Shown here piece by piece: positions 11,114 through 20,299 of a stretch of DNA of 64,000 bases. A program made the translations under genes and the position numbers. The stretch is from NCBI GenBank assembly GCA_001556125.1, contig LSIG01000210.1:1-64000 (forward strand), in the 5' to 3' direction. Each line of letters opens with the position of its first letter. The first letter of the stretch is position 1. Below the pieces are notes generated by a model that made no database searches, was not told the origin of the DNA, and saw nothing but the letters and a program-made list of their open reading frames with translations. The DNA is from Rhizobiales bacterium CCH10-E5. Lineage in GTDB: Bacteria; Pseudomonadota; Alphaproteobacteria; Rhizobiales; Beijerinckiaceae.

Positions 11114-12661
11114 TCAGCTGCGCGGCTGGGGACCGGCTGGAGCGCTGCCCCGCAGGCCGACCGGACCAAGCTTGCGCGCCGGGACACCTCCTGCGGAGCG
11201 CGGCTTCTGCGGCGGCTTGCGCGATCCGGATCGCCCTTGGGGGCTCTTCGCGGATTTATCCGGGCCTGGCACGATCTCGGGCTCCAGCGGCGCTGCACCC
11301 GACAGGACGGCGAGATAACTTCGTGTCCACCAGCCGATATCGGTTGCGGCAATGGTGTCATAGAGCTTTTCAAACCGCCGGACTCGCTCGGATTTCGGCA
11401 TGGCCAGCGCGGTGCGGATCGCCTCCGCGACCTCGTGCGTATCGAAGGGATTGACGATCAGAGCCTCGCCCATCTGATGCGCCGCGCCCGCGAACCGCGA
11501 CAATACGAGCACGCCGGGATCGGCCGGGTCCTGCGCTGCCACATACTCCTTGGCAACGAGGTTCATGCCGTCGCGCATCGGGGTGACGAGGCCAACCTGG
11601 GCACGCCGGTAGAACCCTGCCAGCGCGTTGCGAGAGTAAGCCTTCTTGACCACGCGGATCGGCGTCCAGTCGAATTCGCCCAGCGCCGCGTTGAGCCGAC
11701 CTGCGACCTCATCGGACTGGCGGTCGAGTTCCGCATATTCGGGCACGTCCGAACGCGAGGGCGGCGCGATCTGCAACAGACCGACGCGGCCGCGCTGATC
11801 GGGATGGCTGCGCAGGAAATGCCCGAAGGCCTCGAGCCGCTGGACGATGCCCTTCGAATAGTCGAGCCGGTCCACCCCCACCACGAGCTTGCGCTCGCCC
11901 AGCGACTGGCGCGTCGCCTTGAGGGGCGTGGTGGCCGAGCGCACGGAGGCCGCCGCGAGCTTGCGGAACGCCTCGACATCAATGCCGATGGGGAAGGCCT
12001 GGACCTGCGTCTGGCGGCGGCCGACGCGCAAGCGCGAGCCGTTGATGCTCGCGCCGCACATGGCGACGAGGCAGCCCATCAGATTGGCGACATCGGTCTG
12101 CGTCTGCAGCCCCACGAGGTCGTAGGCCGCGACCGTGCTGGCGAGCGTCGATGCAAAAGGCAGCGCCCCGAACACTTCCGCCGGCGGCCAGGGGATGTGG
12201 TGAAAATAGCCGATGCGGTTGCCGACACCACGGCGACGCAGTTCCGCTGCCAAGGGAATCAAATGGTAGTCGTGGATCCAGATGATGTCGTCCGGACGCA
12301 GGAGACCGATCAGCGCCTTGGCGAAGCGGCGATTGACCGCGAGGTAGCCGGCATAATCCGTCCGCGAAAACTCGGTGAGACCGAGCCGGTAGTGCATCAG
12401 TGGCCAGAGCGCGCGGTTCGAGAAGCCGAGATAGTAGGACTGGCGCTCGGCTTCCGTCAGGTCCGTCACCGCGTAGGTGACATTGCCACGCTCCACCACA
12501 TTGGGCGCGCTGGTCGCTTCCCTGACATTTCCACTCCAGCCGAACCAGAGGCCGCCCTGCTTCTCCAGCGCCTCGCGCAGTGCCACCGCCAAACCACCGG
12601 CTGCGGCTTTCTCGGTCCGCTCGGGGATGGTGACACGGTTCGAGACGATGACGAGGCGCAT
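11114..12661 (-). CDS. otsA: Alpha,alpha-trehalose-phosphate synthase (UDP-forming)
   Basis: OtsA makes trehalose 6-phosphate from UDP-glucose and glucose 6-phosphate in the cytoplasm. This GT20 protein of 515 residues begins [10 protein letters not shown] and shows [18 protein letters not shown], the [13 protein letters not shown] active-site stretch, [10 protein letters not shown] and [14 protein letters not shown]. The last 50 residues form a Pro/Arg/Lys-rich tail beyond the catalytic domain that is probably disordered. It is divergent from otsB and the GH15 gene across a 286-base region. Confidence 0.95.
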   Translation of the reverse strand: MRLVIVSNRVTIPERTEKAAAGGLAVALREALEKQGGLWFGWSGNVREATSAPNVVERGNVTYAVTDLTEAERQSYYLGFSNRALWPLMHYRLGLTEFSRTDYAGYLAVNRRFAKALIGLLRPDDIIWIHDYHLIPLAAELRRRGVGNRIGYFHHIPWPPAEVFGALPFASTLASTVAAYDLVGLQTQTDVANLMGCLVAMCGASINGSRLRVGRRQTQVQAFPIGIDVEAFRKLAAASVRSATTPLKATRQSLGERKLVVGVDRLDYSKGIVQRLEAFGHFLRSHPDQRGRVGLLQIAPPSRSDVPEYAELDRQSDEVAGRLNAALGEFDWTPIRVVKKAYSRNALAGFYRRAQVGLVTPMRDGMNLVAKEYVAAQDPADPGVLVLSRFAGAAHQMGEALIVNPFDTHEVAEAIRTALAMPKSERVRRFEKLYDTIAATDIGWWTRSYLAVLSGAAPLEPEIVPGPDKSAKSPQGRSGSRKPPQKPRSAGGVPARKLGPVGLRGSAPAGPQPRS

Positions 12662-12947
12662 GGTGGCGATGATCTCCTGTGGCTGTATACCCGCGATCGC
12701 AGCGATCCGATTTTAGGCGGGGAAGCAGGAACAGAACGTCTGCCGCGGCGTAATGTTTCGATTGCGGGGCACCGGATTTCGGCGTCCGAGCGGCGAAGCT
12801 GTGAGCAGAAGAAGGCAGGACCATCCACGAAATGTCAAATTCCGGTGCTGAGTAGGCGCGCATTCCGCGTCGTATTGCCGGTGTCCGCAGCAATCTAAAA
12901 AGTCCACGTTCCGTTCAAAACCTCTTGATTTCAAACAGGCTATTGTC
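12662..12947. promoter_or_regulatory. Divergent promoter region otsA/otsB
   Basis: This 286-base region separates the divergent trehalose genes. Its distal half is AT-richer than the surroundings, as expected of promoters. I found no confident sigma-70 box. A partial EcfG-like general-stress motif, GGAAC-N16-CGTA, lies at 12728-12752 on the plus strand, but its last base differs from the consensus and it is about 195 bases before otsB. Confidence 0.35.
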
Positions 12948-13742
12948 ATGAACTTGACACAAACCGGGAATGAACCGCTCCTCGACGATTGGGCCCGGGA
13001 CGAGCGGGCCATCGCGCTGTTCCTCGACTTCGACGGAACCCTGGTCGAGATCGCTCCCTCACCTGCCGATGTGCGGCTCGACCGCCGGGTGCCGGCCGCG
13101 CTCGACCGCCTGCGCGGCCATCTCTCGGGTGCGCTTGCACTGGTGTCGGGCCGCCCGATTTCCTTTCTCGACACGGTGCTGGCGCCCTACCGCTTCGACA
13201 CCGCCGCGCTGCACGGCGCCGACATCCGCTGCGGGGACGAGGTGCTGACCCAGGCTGCCGCTTCCACCGAAATGCGGCAGGCGGTGCGCGATCTCGTCCG
13301 CTTCGCCAACAGCCATGTCGGCATCATCGTCGAGGACAAGGACCTCTCCGTCGCCCTGCACTGGCGCCTGGCCCCTCAAGTCCATGACGAGGCTCTGGAT
13401 CTGATGCGCGCGCTCGCCGAGCGGATGGGCCCGCTCGTCCGGCTGCAGGAGGGCAAGGCCGTCGCCGAGCTCGTGCCGGCGAGCGCCAGCAAAGGCACAG
13501 CCATCACCCAGCTGATGCAGACCGCGCCCTATGCCGGGCGCGTGCCCGTCTTCATCGGCGACGACGTCACCGACGAGCACGGCTTCGAGGCGGTCAATGC
13601 GCTGGGTGGCCTCTCCATCCGCATCGGCGATGGCGAGACACTGGCGCCGCTGCGCCTGCCCTCGCCTACCGCGCTGCGTGCCATTCTGCTCAACGCGGCC
13701 GAAACCGGCCGCCTGACGGCTTCCAGCTTCTATCAGGGATAA
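12948..13742 (+). CDS. otsB: Trehalose-phosphatase
   Basis: This enzyme dephosphorylates trehalose 6-phosphate to trehalose. The 264-residue HAD-superfamily phosphatase has the nucleophile motif FLDFDGTLVEIAP near residue 26, SGRPISFLD, and the acidic metal site in VFIGDDVTDEHGFEAVN. The length is typical. The GH15 gene starts two bases after its stop, so the two are almost certainly cotranscribed and the pair is divergent from otsA. Confidence 0.95.
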   Translation: MNLTQTGNEPLLDDWARDERAIALFLDFDGTLVEIAPSPADVRLDRRVPAALDRLRGHLSGALALVSGRPISFLDTVLAPYRFDTAALHGADIRCGDEVLTQAAASTEMRQAVRDLVRFANSHVGIIVEDKDLSVALHWRLAPQVHDEALDLMRALAERMGPLVRLQEGKAVAELVPASASKGTAITQLMQTAPYAGRVPVFIGDDVTDEHGFEAVNALGGLSIRIGDGETLAPLRLPSPTALRAILLNAAETGRLTASSFYQG

Positions 13743-13744
13743 CC

Positions 13745-15586
13745 ATGACTGTTTCGACGATGCCCGCGGGGCCCCACTCGGCCTCGCTCGACCTCGGCGT
13801 GATCGGCAACTGCTCGATCGCCGCTCTCATCGACCGGCGCGCCCGGATCGTCTGGGGCTGTTTCCCGCGGTTCGACCGCGACCCTGTGTTCTGTGCGCTG
13901 ATCGACAATCAGGCGGAGGATGGTGACGCGATGCCGCGAAAGGGCGTCTTCGCGATCGAACTCGTCGGCATGACGCGCTGCGAGCAGACGTACCTCGACA
14001 ACACCGCGATCCTGTCCTCCGTCTTGTCCGACGATCACGGCAATGCCATCGAGATTCTCGATTTCGCGCCCCGCTTCGTCCGCTACGAGCGCTTCTTCCG
14101 GCCACCGCAAATCGTCCGGCGCGTGCGCCGCGTCTCCGGACGGCCCCGGATCCGTGTCGTCGTCAAGCCCGCGCTCGGCATCGGCGAGGAGCCTGACGAG
14201 ATCACGCGCGGCTCCAACCATGTGCGGTTCGTCGGCGCCGACCAGACGATCCGGCTGACGACGGACGCCCCCATCTCCTATGTCGTGGACGGCGTACCCT
14301 TCGCGGTGGAGCGGCCCTATTCCTTCTTCATCGGCTCTGACGAAGCCTTGCGCGCCGAGATCGAGGAGACCTCGCGCGAGTTTCTCGACAAGACGACAGA
14401 CTATTGGCGCGACTGGGTGCGCTCGCTCTCGCTGCCCTTCGAATACCAGCGCGAGGTGATCCGCGCCGCGATCACGCTGAAGCTTTGCGCCTTCGAGGAA
14501 ACCGGCGCCATCGTCGCCGCGCTGACAACCTCGATCCCGGAGGCGCCGGGCACCCAGCGCAACTGGGACTACCGCTTCTGCTGGCTGCGGGATGCCTATT
14601 TCGTCGTCCATGCCCTCAACCGCCTCGGCACGACCAGGACGATGGAGGATTATCTCAACTTCATCACCAACATCGTCGACAGCTTCACCGAGAGCGGCGC
14701 CGATCATCTGCCGCCGCTCTATCCGATCACGCGGGGCGGGTCGCTGCGCGAATTCGAGGCCGCGACCCTATCGGGCTATCGCGGCCATCAGCCGGTGCGG
14801 TTCGGCAATGGCGCGGCGATCCAGATCCAGAACGACGGCTATGGCGCCGTTGTGCTCGCGGCGACGCATGCGTTCTTCGACCAGCGCCTGATCCAGCCCG
14901 GCAAGGAATCCCTGTTCGGCCAGCTCGAGCGGATGGGTCAACTGGCCGTCACCTGTTTCGACAAGCCCGATGCGGGGCCCTGGGAGCTGCGCGAGAAGGA
15001 GGCGGTGCACTCCTTCTCGAGCGTGATGTGCTGGGCAGCCTGCGACCGGCTCGCCCGCATCGCGGCGACGCTCGGACGCGCCGACCGCAGCGATTACTGG
15101 GAGGGCGAGGCGACGCGCCTCAAGAGCGTGATCCTCGACAACATCTGGAACGCGCAGAAGGGCCATCTCGTCTCGACCTTCGGCGGGGAGGATCTCGACG
15201 CGACGCTGCTGCTCTTCGCCGAGCTCGGCTTCCTCAAGGCGGACGACCCGCGCTACGTCGCCACCGTGGAGGCGATCGGCCGGGATCTGACGCGCGGCGA
15301 TCTGCTGCTGCGCTACGCGACGCAGGATGATTTCGGCTTCATGCACACCGGCTTCCTCATCTGCGCCTTCTGGTATGTCGATGCGCTGCACGCGATCGGC
15401 CGGCGCGAGGAGGCGAAGGCCCTATTCGGCCGCATCCTGCAGCGGCGCAACAGCTTCGGCCTGTTGTCGGAGGATGCCGATCTGGAGACGGGCGAACTCT
15501 GGGGCAACTTCCCCCAGACCTATTCCCATGTCGGGATGATCAACTCGGCCATGCGGCTGAGCCGCAACTGGGAAGAAGCGTTCTGA
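13745..15586 (+). CDS. Glycoside hydrolase family 15 protein (trehalase or glucoamylase-like)
   Basis: In this 613-residue GH15 enzyme, the N-terminal beta-sandwich domain starts near LDLGVIGNCSIAALIDR and the alpha/alpha barrel carries NWDYRFCWLRDAYF and, near the end, DLETGELWGNFPQTYSHVG with probable catalytic acidic residues. It has no signal peptide, so it should act in the cytoplasm. GH15 members in this context include bacterial trehalases. Tight coupling to otsB suggests control of the trehalose pool, but glucoamylase or another alpha-glucosidase activity cannot be excluded. Confidence 0.88.
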   Translation: MTVSTMPAGPHSASLDLGVIGNCSIAALIDRRARIVWGCFPRFDRDPVFCALIDNQAEDGDAMPRKGVFAIELVGMTRCEQTYLDNTAILSSVLSDDHGNAIEILDFAPRFVRYERFFRPPQIVRRVRRVSGRPRIRVVVKPALGIGEEPDEITRGSNHVRFVGADQTIRLTTDAPISYVVDGVPFAVERPYSFFIGSDEALRAEIEETSREFLDKTTDYWRDWVRSLSLPFEYQREVIRAAITLKLCAFEETGAIVAALTTSIPEAPGTQRNWDYRFCWLRDAYFVVHALNRLGTTRTMEDYLNFITNIVDSFTESGADHLPPLYPITRGGSLREFEAATLSGYRGHQPVRFGNGAAIQIQNDGYGAVVLAATHAFFDQRLIQPGKESLFGQLERMGQLAVTCFDKPDAGPWELREKEAVHSFSSVMCWAACDRLARIAATLGRADRSDYWEGEATRLKSVILDNIWNAQKGHLVSTFGGEDLDATLLLFAELGFLKADDPRYVATVEAIGRDLTRGDLLLRYATQDDFGFMHTGFLICAFWYVDALHAIGRREEAKALFGRILQRRNSFGLLSEDADLETGELWGNFPQTYSHVGMINSAMRLSRNWEEAF

Positions 15587-15605
15587 GGGTTCACCTTCCC
15601 AAGGC

Positions 15606-15827
15606 TCACCCTCGGGGAAAGCCGTACTGCCGCGCAAGGGGAATGACGGCATAGACCATGGCCAGCACCATCGGCGGAACGGCCACGCCCGTCACGGCAT
15701 AGGTTGGCCAGCCGGCGGTGAGCGGCGACAGCGCGGCGAGCATGGCGTTGAGGATGACATAGGCGCCGACCATCGCCACTGCGAGGAAGCGGACACGCGA
15801 CATTGCGAGAGAGACGAACGATTTCAT
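15606..15827 (-). CDS. Small two-helix inner-membrane protein
   Basis: This hypothetical protein has 73 residues and two hydrophobic segments, near residues 12-35 (VRFLAVAMVGAYVILNAML) and 42-64 (YAVTGVAVPPMVLAMVYAVI). The gene is divergent from a TetR-family regulator and its 5' region carries a double palindrome, so it is the probable target of that regulator. Its function is unknown. Confidence 0.7.
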   Translation of the reverse strand: MKSFVSLAMSRVRFLAVAMVGAYVILNAMLAALSPLTAGWPTYAVTGVAVPPMVLAMVYAVIPLARQYGFPRG

Positions 15828-15851
15828 GACGACCTCGACAAAATTTTACTA

Positions 15852-15899
15852 AACGAAACGATCCGTTTCGTTACCTTGAATAAAACGGATCGTTTCGTT
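15852..15899. promoter_or_regulatory. Double palindromic operator for the adjacent TetR regulator
   Basis: The first site is AACGAAACG-ATC-CGTTTCGTT (15852-15872), with perfect 9-bp arms around a 3-base centre. The second site, centred 27 bases away at 15889, has AAACG-GAT-CGTTT with the full right arm CGTTTCGTT but a diverged outer left arm. Both lie between the divergent membrane-protein and TetR genes. TetR proteins bind such palindromes; the assignment is inferred from position and symmetry. Confidence 0.75.
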
Positions 15900-15937
15900 A
15901 TGTCAACAGCGAACGTGGTGAAGGGGGCCTTGGGCGG

Positions 15938-16525
15938 ATGGCGCTGCGAGACGGCACGAAACCGCGTCGATCCTCCATCGGCGCCAAACGGAACCCGCTG
16001 GCCGAAGCCGCGATCCTGGGGGCCGCGCGCGACCTGCTGCTCGAAAAGGGCTATGCCGGATTTGCCATTGATGAAGTCGCGCGCCGGGCCGGAGCCGGCA
16101 AGCCGACGATTTATCGCTGGTGGCCCACCAAGGCGGATCTCTTCGTGGCCGTCTACTCGGCCGAGAAGGAAGCCGCCATCCACCTTCCCTCTCTCGGCTC
16201 GCTGCGGGTCGATCTCATCCGTTACACCACGGAGCTTTGGCGGTTCTGGCGACACAACCCGGCCGGCAGCGCCTTTCGGGGGCTGATCGCGGAGGCGCAG
16301 GGCAGCGCGGCGGCGCTCGACGCGCTGCGAATCAAGTTCTTGGACGAGCGGATGGAGACACCGCGCCTGCTCTTCCAGCGGGCGGCGCAACGGGGAGACA
16401 TCGCCGCGGCGCATGTCGAGGACGTGATGGCGCTCTGGATCGGCCTCAACTGGTACCATCTGCTGACGGGGCAGCTCGACGACGAGGCGGCGCTGCTGCG
16501 CCGCATCACCCTGCTCTGCCGCTGA
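15938..16525 (+). CDS. TetR/AcrR family transcriptional regulator
   Basis: This 195-residue protein has an N-terminal TetR helix-turn-helix in AILGAARDLLLEKGYAGFA and VARRAGAGKPTIYRWWPTKADL, then an all-helical ligand domain with the WRFWRHNPAGSAFRGLIAEAQ segment of the TetR_C_33-like group. The ligand is unknown. It probably represses itself and the divergent small membrane-protein gene through the double palindrome at 15852-15899. It converges on the M20 peptidase gene with only six bases between the stop codons. Confidence 0.92.
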   Translation: MALRDGTKPRRSSIGAKRNPLAEAAILGAARDLLLEKGYAGFAIDEVARRAGAGKPTIYRWWPTKADLFVAVYSAEKEAAIHLPSLGSLRVDLIRYTTELWRFWRHNPAGSAFRGLIAEAQGSAAALDALRIKFLDERMETPRLLFQRAAQRGDIAAAHVEDVMALWIGLNWYHLLTGQLDDEAALLRRITLLCR

Positions 16526-16531
16526 GGCCGC

Positions 16532-17740
16532 TCACTCCATCAGCTTCGCCGCGCGCATCACCGATAGGGCCAGCACCTGCGCGGCGGGCACGATGCTCTC
16601 GACCTCGAGGAATTCGTCCGGCGTATGCGCCATGCCGCCGATGGGGCCGACGCTGCAGAGCGTCGGGCAGCCCTGTGCCGCGGTGAAGCCGGAATCGGCG
16701 CAGCCGCCGGTGAACTCGGCGATGGTGGCGATGCCGAAGCCGGCCGCCGCGTCGCGATAGGTCTCGAACAGCTTCTGCGAGTCCGGGGTGCCTTCCAGTG
16801 GCAGGAACTCGCCCTTGATGGTCAGGGCGGCCGATGTCCCCACGACAACCGGCGTCTCGACGATGGCGCGGATGGCCTCGACCAGTTCGGCCCGCTGGGC
16901 GGCGGTCACGTAGCGCAGGTCGATCTCGCACCAGGCATGGGGCGCGACCGTGTTGACGGTCTGGCCGCCGCCGATTAGCCCGACATTGACCGTGATGCCC
17001 TTCTCCAGATCGGTGAGGCCCTGAAGCTTCGGAATCTTGTGGCCGAGATCGACGATGGCCGAAGCGCCCTTCTCGTAGTTCGCACCGGAGTGGGCCGGCT
17101 TGCCGGTGAATTCGGCGCGCATGAAGACGCCGCCCTTGCGGCCGCTGGTGACCGATTGCCGCCGGTCCTTCGCGAAGCCGCTACCCGCCGGGAGGCGGCT
17201 GGGCTCGGCATTGAAGACGCAGCGCGATTCCCGCGCCGCCGCCTCGATCACCGGGCGCGAGGACGGCGAGCCGATCTCCTCATCGCTCGTCGTCAGCATC
17301 GTCAGCGGCGCGGAGAGGCCGCCGCATTCGGCAAAGGCTGCGGCGACGAAGGCCTCGATCACGAGGCCGGCCTTCATGTCGGCGACGCCCGGCCCATAGG
17401 CCCGGCCATCCTTGATCGAGAACGGCCGGCGCGTCGGCTCGCCTTTCGGGAAGACAGTGTCGCGATGGCCGAGCAACAGCACCGGGCGCTGGTCGTTGGC
17501 GGTGGGGTTCGGCAGGCGCGCCTTGACCGCATCGCCATAGCGGCCATCCGCAATGATCTCGACTGCGAGACCGTTGCGCTCATGGAAGCGGGCGAGCACC
17601 TGCCCGGCGCGATCGACACCCTCCTTGTCGTAGGAGCCGGAATCCGTGTCGACCATCTCGCGCAACAACGCGACCATCGCGTCCTTGCGTTCGGCGAGCC
17701 AGGCCGTGACCTTGGCTTCTTCGGGAGTCATCGCACTCAT
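16532..17740 (-). CDS. M20 family metallopeptidase (glutamate carboxypeptidase-like)
   Basis: This dinuclear zinc hydrolase of 402 residues resembles carboxypeptidase G2. Metal-site motifs are LLGHRDTVFPKG, GPGVADMKAGL and TSDEEIGS. The dimerisation lid has FTGKPAHSGANYEKGASAI, and the last ligand is probably in GMAHTPDEFLEVES. It has no signal peptide. The usual GHMDTVFP reads GHRDTVFP here. The start at 17740 is preferred to one 24 codons upstream because it lacks the extra hydrophilic leader. The substrate, an N-acyl amino acid or folate-like conjugate, is not predictable. Confidence 0.88.
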   Translation of the reverse strand: MSAMTPEEAKVTAWLAERKDAMVALLREMVDTDSGSYDKEGVDRAGQVLARFHERNGLAVEIIADGRYGDAVKARLPNPTANDQRPVLLLGHRDTVFPKGEPTRRPFSIKDGRAYGPGVADMKAGLVIEAFVAAAFAECGGLSAPLTMLTTSDEEIGSPSSRPVIEAAARESRCVFNAEPSRLPAGSGFAKDRRQSVTSGRKGGVFMRAEFTGKPAHSGANYEKGASAIVDLGHKIPKLQGLTDLEKGITVNVGLIGGGQTVNTVAPHAWCEIDLRYVTAAQRAELVEAIRAIVETPVVVGTSAALTIKGEFLPLEGTPDSQKLFETYRDAAAGFGIATIAEFTGGCADSGFTAAQGCPTLCSVGPIGGMAHTPDEFLEVESIVPAAQVLALSVMRAAKLME

Positions 17741-17951
17741 CGCTGCTCTCTTGGTTCCGGATGGGACAGGTTGCGCAGCATAGCCAGACACCTGCCCGGC
17801 GGGTAGCGCCATGCGGTGGGCGGCCCCTGCAGCAAACGACGATCGGGGCCCGTCCCGGAGCCGATGACCCGCACAGGGCCTCCCGTTGGGAACCGGAGGG
17901 GCGCGCCGCCGTTGTCACCCCGCGCTCGAACGCCGGGACCGGGGGATCGTC

Positions 17952-18458
17952 ATGACGCTGTTCAGCCGCCTGCTCTACTCGGCGATCGCATTCACGCTGC
18001 TCGCTGCGGCAATCCTGCTGATCGCCGTCGCCGTCTGGCGCACAGCGACGGGCTTCTGGACCGGCGAAAATGCTTTGGGGTCGATGCTCGACGGCATCAG
18101 CCTGATCATCATCGCGGTGGCGGTCGCCGATGTCGGCAAGTTCCTGTTCGAGGAGGAGGTTCTGTCAGACCGGGAGTTGCGGCGTCCGGCCGAGGCGCGC
18201 GGGTCGCTGACCAAATTCATGACCATCATCATCATCGCACTGCATCTCGAGGCTCTCGTGCTGATCGCCAAGACCTCACGCGAGACGATGGGCGACATCG
18301 TCTATCCGGGGCTGCTCGTTTTCCTGGCAGCGACGTCGATGGTCGGGCTCGGCCTGTTCCAGAAGCTCAGCCAGAACGCCACGGCCGTGGTGCCGCCGGA
18401 CCGGACCGGGGGCGAGCGCGACGAGCCGCAGCTTCGCGCGGCAGCCACCGAAACCTGA
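17952..18458 (+). CDS. Hypothetical membrane protein with four helices
   Basis: In this 168-residue protein, hydrophobic segments occur near residues 9-30, 47-63, 90-108 and 122-140 (for instance FTLLAAAILLIAVAVW and IIIIALHLEALVLIA). The cytoplasmic tail is polar. I chose the ATG at 17952 because GGGGGAT lies just upstream and the first helix follows directly. I do not recognise the family. It converges on the DinB gene. Confidence 0.7.
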   Translation: MTLFSRLLYSAIAFTLLAAAILLIAVAVWRTATGFWTGENALGSMLDGISLIIIAVAVADVGKFLFEEEVLSDRELRRPAEARGSLTKFMTIIIIALHLEALVLIAKTSRETMGDIVYPGLLVFLAATSMVGLGLFQKLSQNATAVVPPDRTGGERDEPQLRAAATET

Positions 18459-18468
18459 CGGCAGGAGC

Positions 18469-18975
18469 TCAGCCCTCCGGCTCAAGCAACATCAGGTCCG
18501 TGTCGTCCGGCCTCGCGCCGGCCGCCGTCAGCATGGCGTGGATCTGGCCGCGATGATGGGTCTGATGGTTGAAGAGATGGACGACCAGCAGCGCGCGGGG
18601 CTTGCGCATTTCGCGCTGCGTCGCGCCGGAGAACCAGACCATGTCGTCGGCCAGCCATTCGGGAGACAGCCCGCGCGCCCACTCCAGGATCGTGACGTCG
18701 AAGGCCTGCCGCTGCGCGACGAGGTCGGCCCAGTCCGCGACGAGGTCGGCGGATTCGTGGATGCGGTGGGTCGGCTTCGGTGTGCCGGCGAAGCGCGAAA
18801 GCCACATCCGGTCGGCCCAGAGCAGATGGCAGAGCGTGCCGTGGATCGATTTGAAGAAGGCGCCGCGATCCTGCCGGCGGGCTGCGTCGTCCAGCGTGGC
18901 GGCAGCGGTCAGGAGGCTCTCGTTCTGCCAGACGCTGTAGCGCGCCATCGTCCGCACATAGGCCGTGTCTATCAC
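18469..18975 (-). CDS. DinB family protein
   Basis: This 168-residue four-helix-bundle protein of the DinB/YfiT type has the metal-binding histidines visible in SIHGTLCHLLWADRMWL and HLFNHQTHHRGQIHAML. DinB proteins include metal-dependent thiol transferases and many proteins of unknown role. Nothing here indicates a substrate. It sits 12 bases downstream of the flavoprotein gene on the same strand and could be read from the same transcript. Confidence 0.9.
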   Translation of the reverse strand: MIDTAYVRTMARYSVWQNESLLTAAATLDDAARRQDRGAFFKSIHGTLCHLLWADRMWLSRFAGTPKPTHRIHESADLVADWADLVAQRQAFDVTILEWARGLSPEWLADDMVWFSGATQREMRKPRALLVVHLFNHQTHHRGQIHAMLTAAGARPDDTDLMLLEPEG

Positions 18976-18987
18976 TGCCGCCTCCGC

Positions 18988-20211
18988 TCAGATGACGTTG
19001 GTTTCCAAGAGCGGCCGGCCCTCGACGATCCGCTCATGACCGAGATCGCTGAGATCGAGGCTGCGATAGCCGCCATGCAGGATGTGCTCGGCGAGACCGC
19101 GCCCGACCGCCGGCGCCTGCTGCAGACCATGACCCGAAAATCCGTTGGCGAGGTAGAGCCCCGACAGGCCAACCGCCGGGCCGACAATGGCGTTATGGTC
19201 GAGCTCATTCATGTCATAGGGGCCGGCCCAGGCCCGGCCCGGCCTGATCTGCTCGAAGGCCGGAATGCGGTGGGCGAGCGCCGGCCAGACGACCTCCTCG
19301 AAGAAGCCCCAATCGACATCCTCGACATCCGCGTCGGTCTCGATCCACTCCCGGTCCTGCTCGGGTGTCAGCGGCGAGCAGCTGCCGATGAAGAGCTGGC
19401 CTTCGCTGCTGCGCTTGCCTTCCGGCCGGCACCAGGAGCCGCTGCGGTCGATCAACAGCGGGCAGTTGTCGACTTCGCCCTTGCAGAGGAAGGAGAAGAC
19501 ATAGCGCTTCATCGAGCGCACCGGGATGGTCACGCCGGCGGTGGCGGCGAGGCGGGCGCCATGCGTGCCGGAGGCGTTGACCGCCGCGCCGCAGGCGATG
19601 CGGCTGCCGTCGGCGAGTTCGACGGCGGTGACGCGCCCGTTCTCGACGATGTAACGGGCCACCTCCCCCTGGCGGTAGTCGACGCCGAGCGACCGCGCCT
19701 TCTTGCGAAACGCTTGCAACAAGGCCCAGCCGTCGAACCAGCCCTCGCCGCTCACGCCGAAGCTGCCACAGGCGATGTCATCGGTGTTCATCCAGGGAAA
19801 TTTGCTGCGCAGCATGGGTGCAGCATAAAGCGCAATATCGGCGCCCTCAGTGGCCTGAAGCGCCTGGTTGGCGGCGAGCACGGGAGCGCCCTCTTCGCCC
19901 GCCAGGTAGAGATAGCCGCCCTCGTGCAGATCGATCACCGGTGCCTCGCCATCGACAGCCAGATGGGCGCCGATGTTGCGCAGGAAATCGATGCCGTGCA
20001 GCGAGATCCGGATGTTCACCGCGCTCGAATACTGCTGGCGGATCGAGGCGGCCGACAGCGCCGAGGCGGCGTAGCGATAGGTCGGGTCCTTCTCGACGAC
20101 AATGACCCGGCCCCTGAAACCAGGATCGGCCGCGAGGTGATAGGCGACCGAGGAGCCGAGGGCACCACCGCCGCAGATGACGACGTCGGCGGATTCGGAC
20201 GAAGACGACAT
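18988..20211 (-). CDS. FAD-dependent oxidoreductase, DAO fold, FOXRED1-like
   Basis: The 407-residue flavoprotein has the Rossmann motif VVICGGGALGSSVAYHLA near residue 10. Other conserved points are FPWMNTDDIACGSFG, GEGWFDGWALLQAFRKKA, the Trp/Tyr-rich AWAGPYDMNELDHNAIVG, and the end motif NGFSGHGLQQAPAVGRGLAEH followed by the LLETNVI terminus. By recollection these segments match mitochondrial FOXRED1 unusually well, including the C-terminus. Relatives oxidise secondary amines such as sarcosine or pipecolate. The start at 20211 begins the FAD motif; an earlier frame opening adds 52 residues of leader. It follows the LysR gene on the same strand. Confidence 0.85.
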   Translation of the reverse strand: MSSSSESADVVICGGGALGSSVAYHLAADPGFRGRVIVVEKDPTYRYAASALSAASIRQQYSSAVNIRISLHGIDFLRNIGAHLAVDGEAPVIDLHEGGYLYLAGEEGAPVLAANQALQATEGADIALYAAPMLRSKFPWMNTDDIACGSFGVSGEGWFDGWALLQAFRKKARSLGVDYRQGEVARYIVENGRVTAVELADGSRIACGAAVNASGTHGARLAATAGVTIPVRSMKRYVFSFLCKGEVDNCPLLIDRSGSWCRPEGKRSSEGQLFIGSCSPLTPEQDREWIETDADVEDVDWGFFEEVVWPALAHRIPAFEQIRPGRAWAGPYDMNELDHNAIVGPAVGLSGLYLANGFSGHGLQQAPAVGRGLAEHILHGGYRSLDLSDLGHERIVEGRPLLETNVI

Positions 20212-20299
20212 GGCGGGTCCCGAGTCAGAGACGGGTGCGCGCTGCGACCCGGTTGATGAACGCTGCGCATGAATGGCGCGGCCGGCGAAACTTGTCGAG

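Noticed and set aside
12728..12752. EcfG-type stress promoter GGAAC-N16-CGTA before otsB
   Set aside because: The -10 part should be CGTT, the motif is about 195 bases from the gene, and no second support exists; it is kept only as a weak note.
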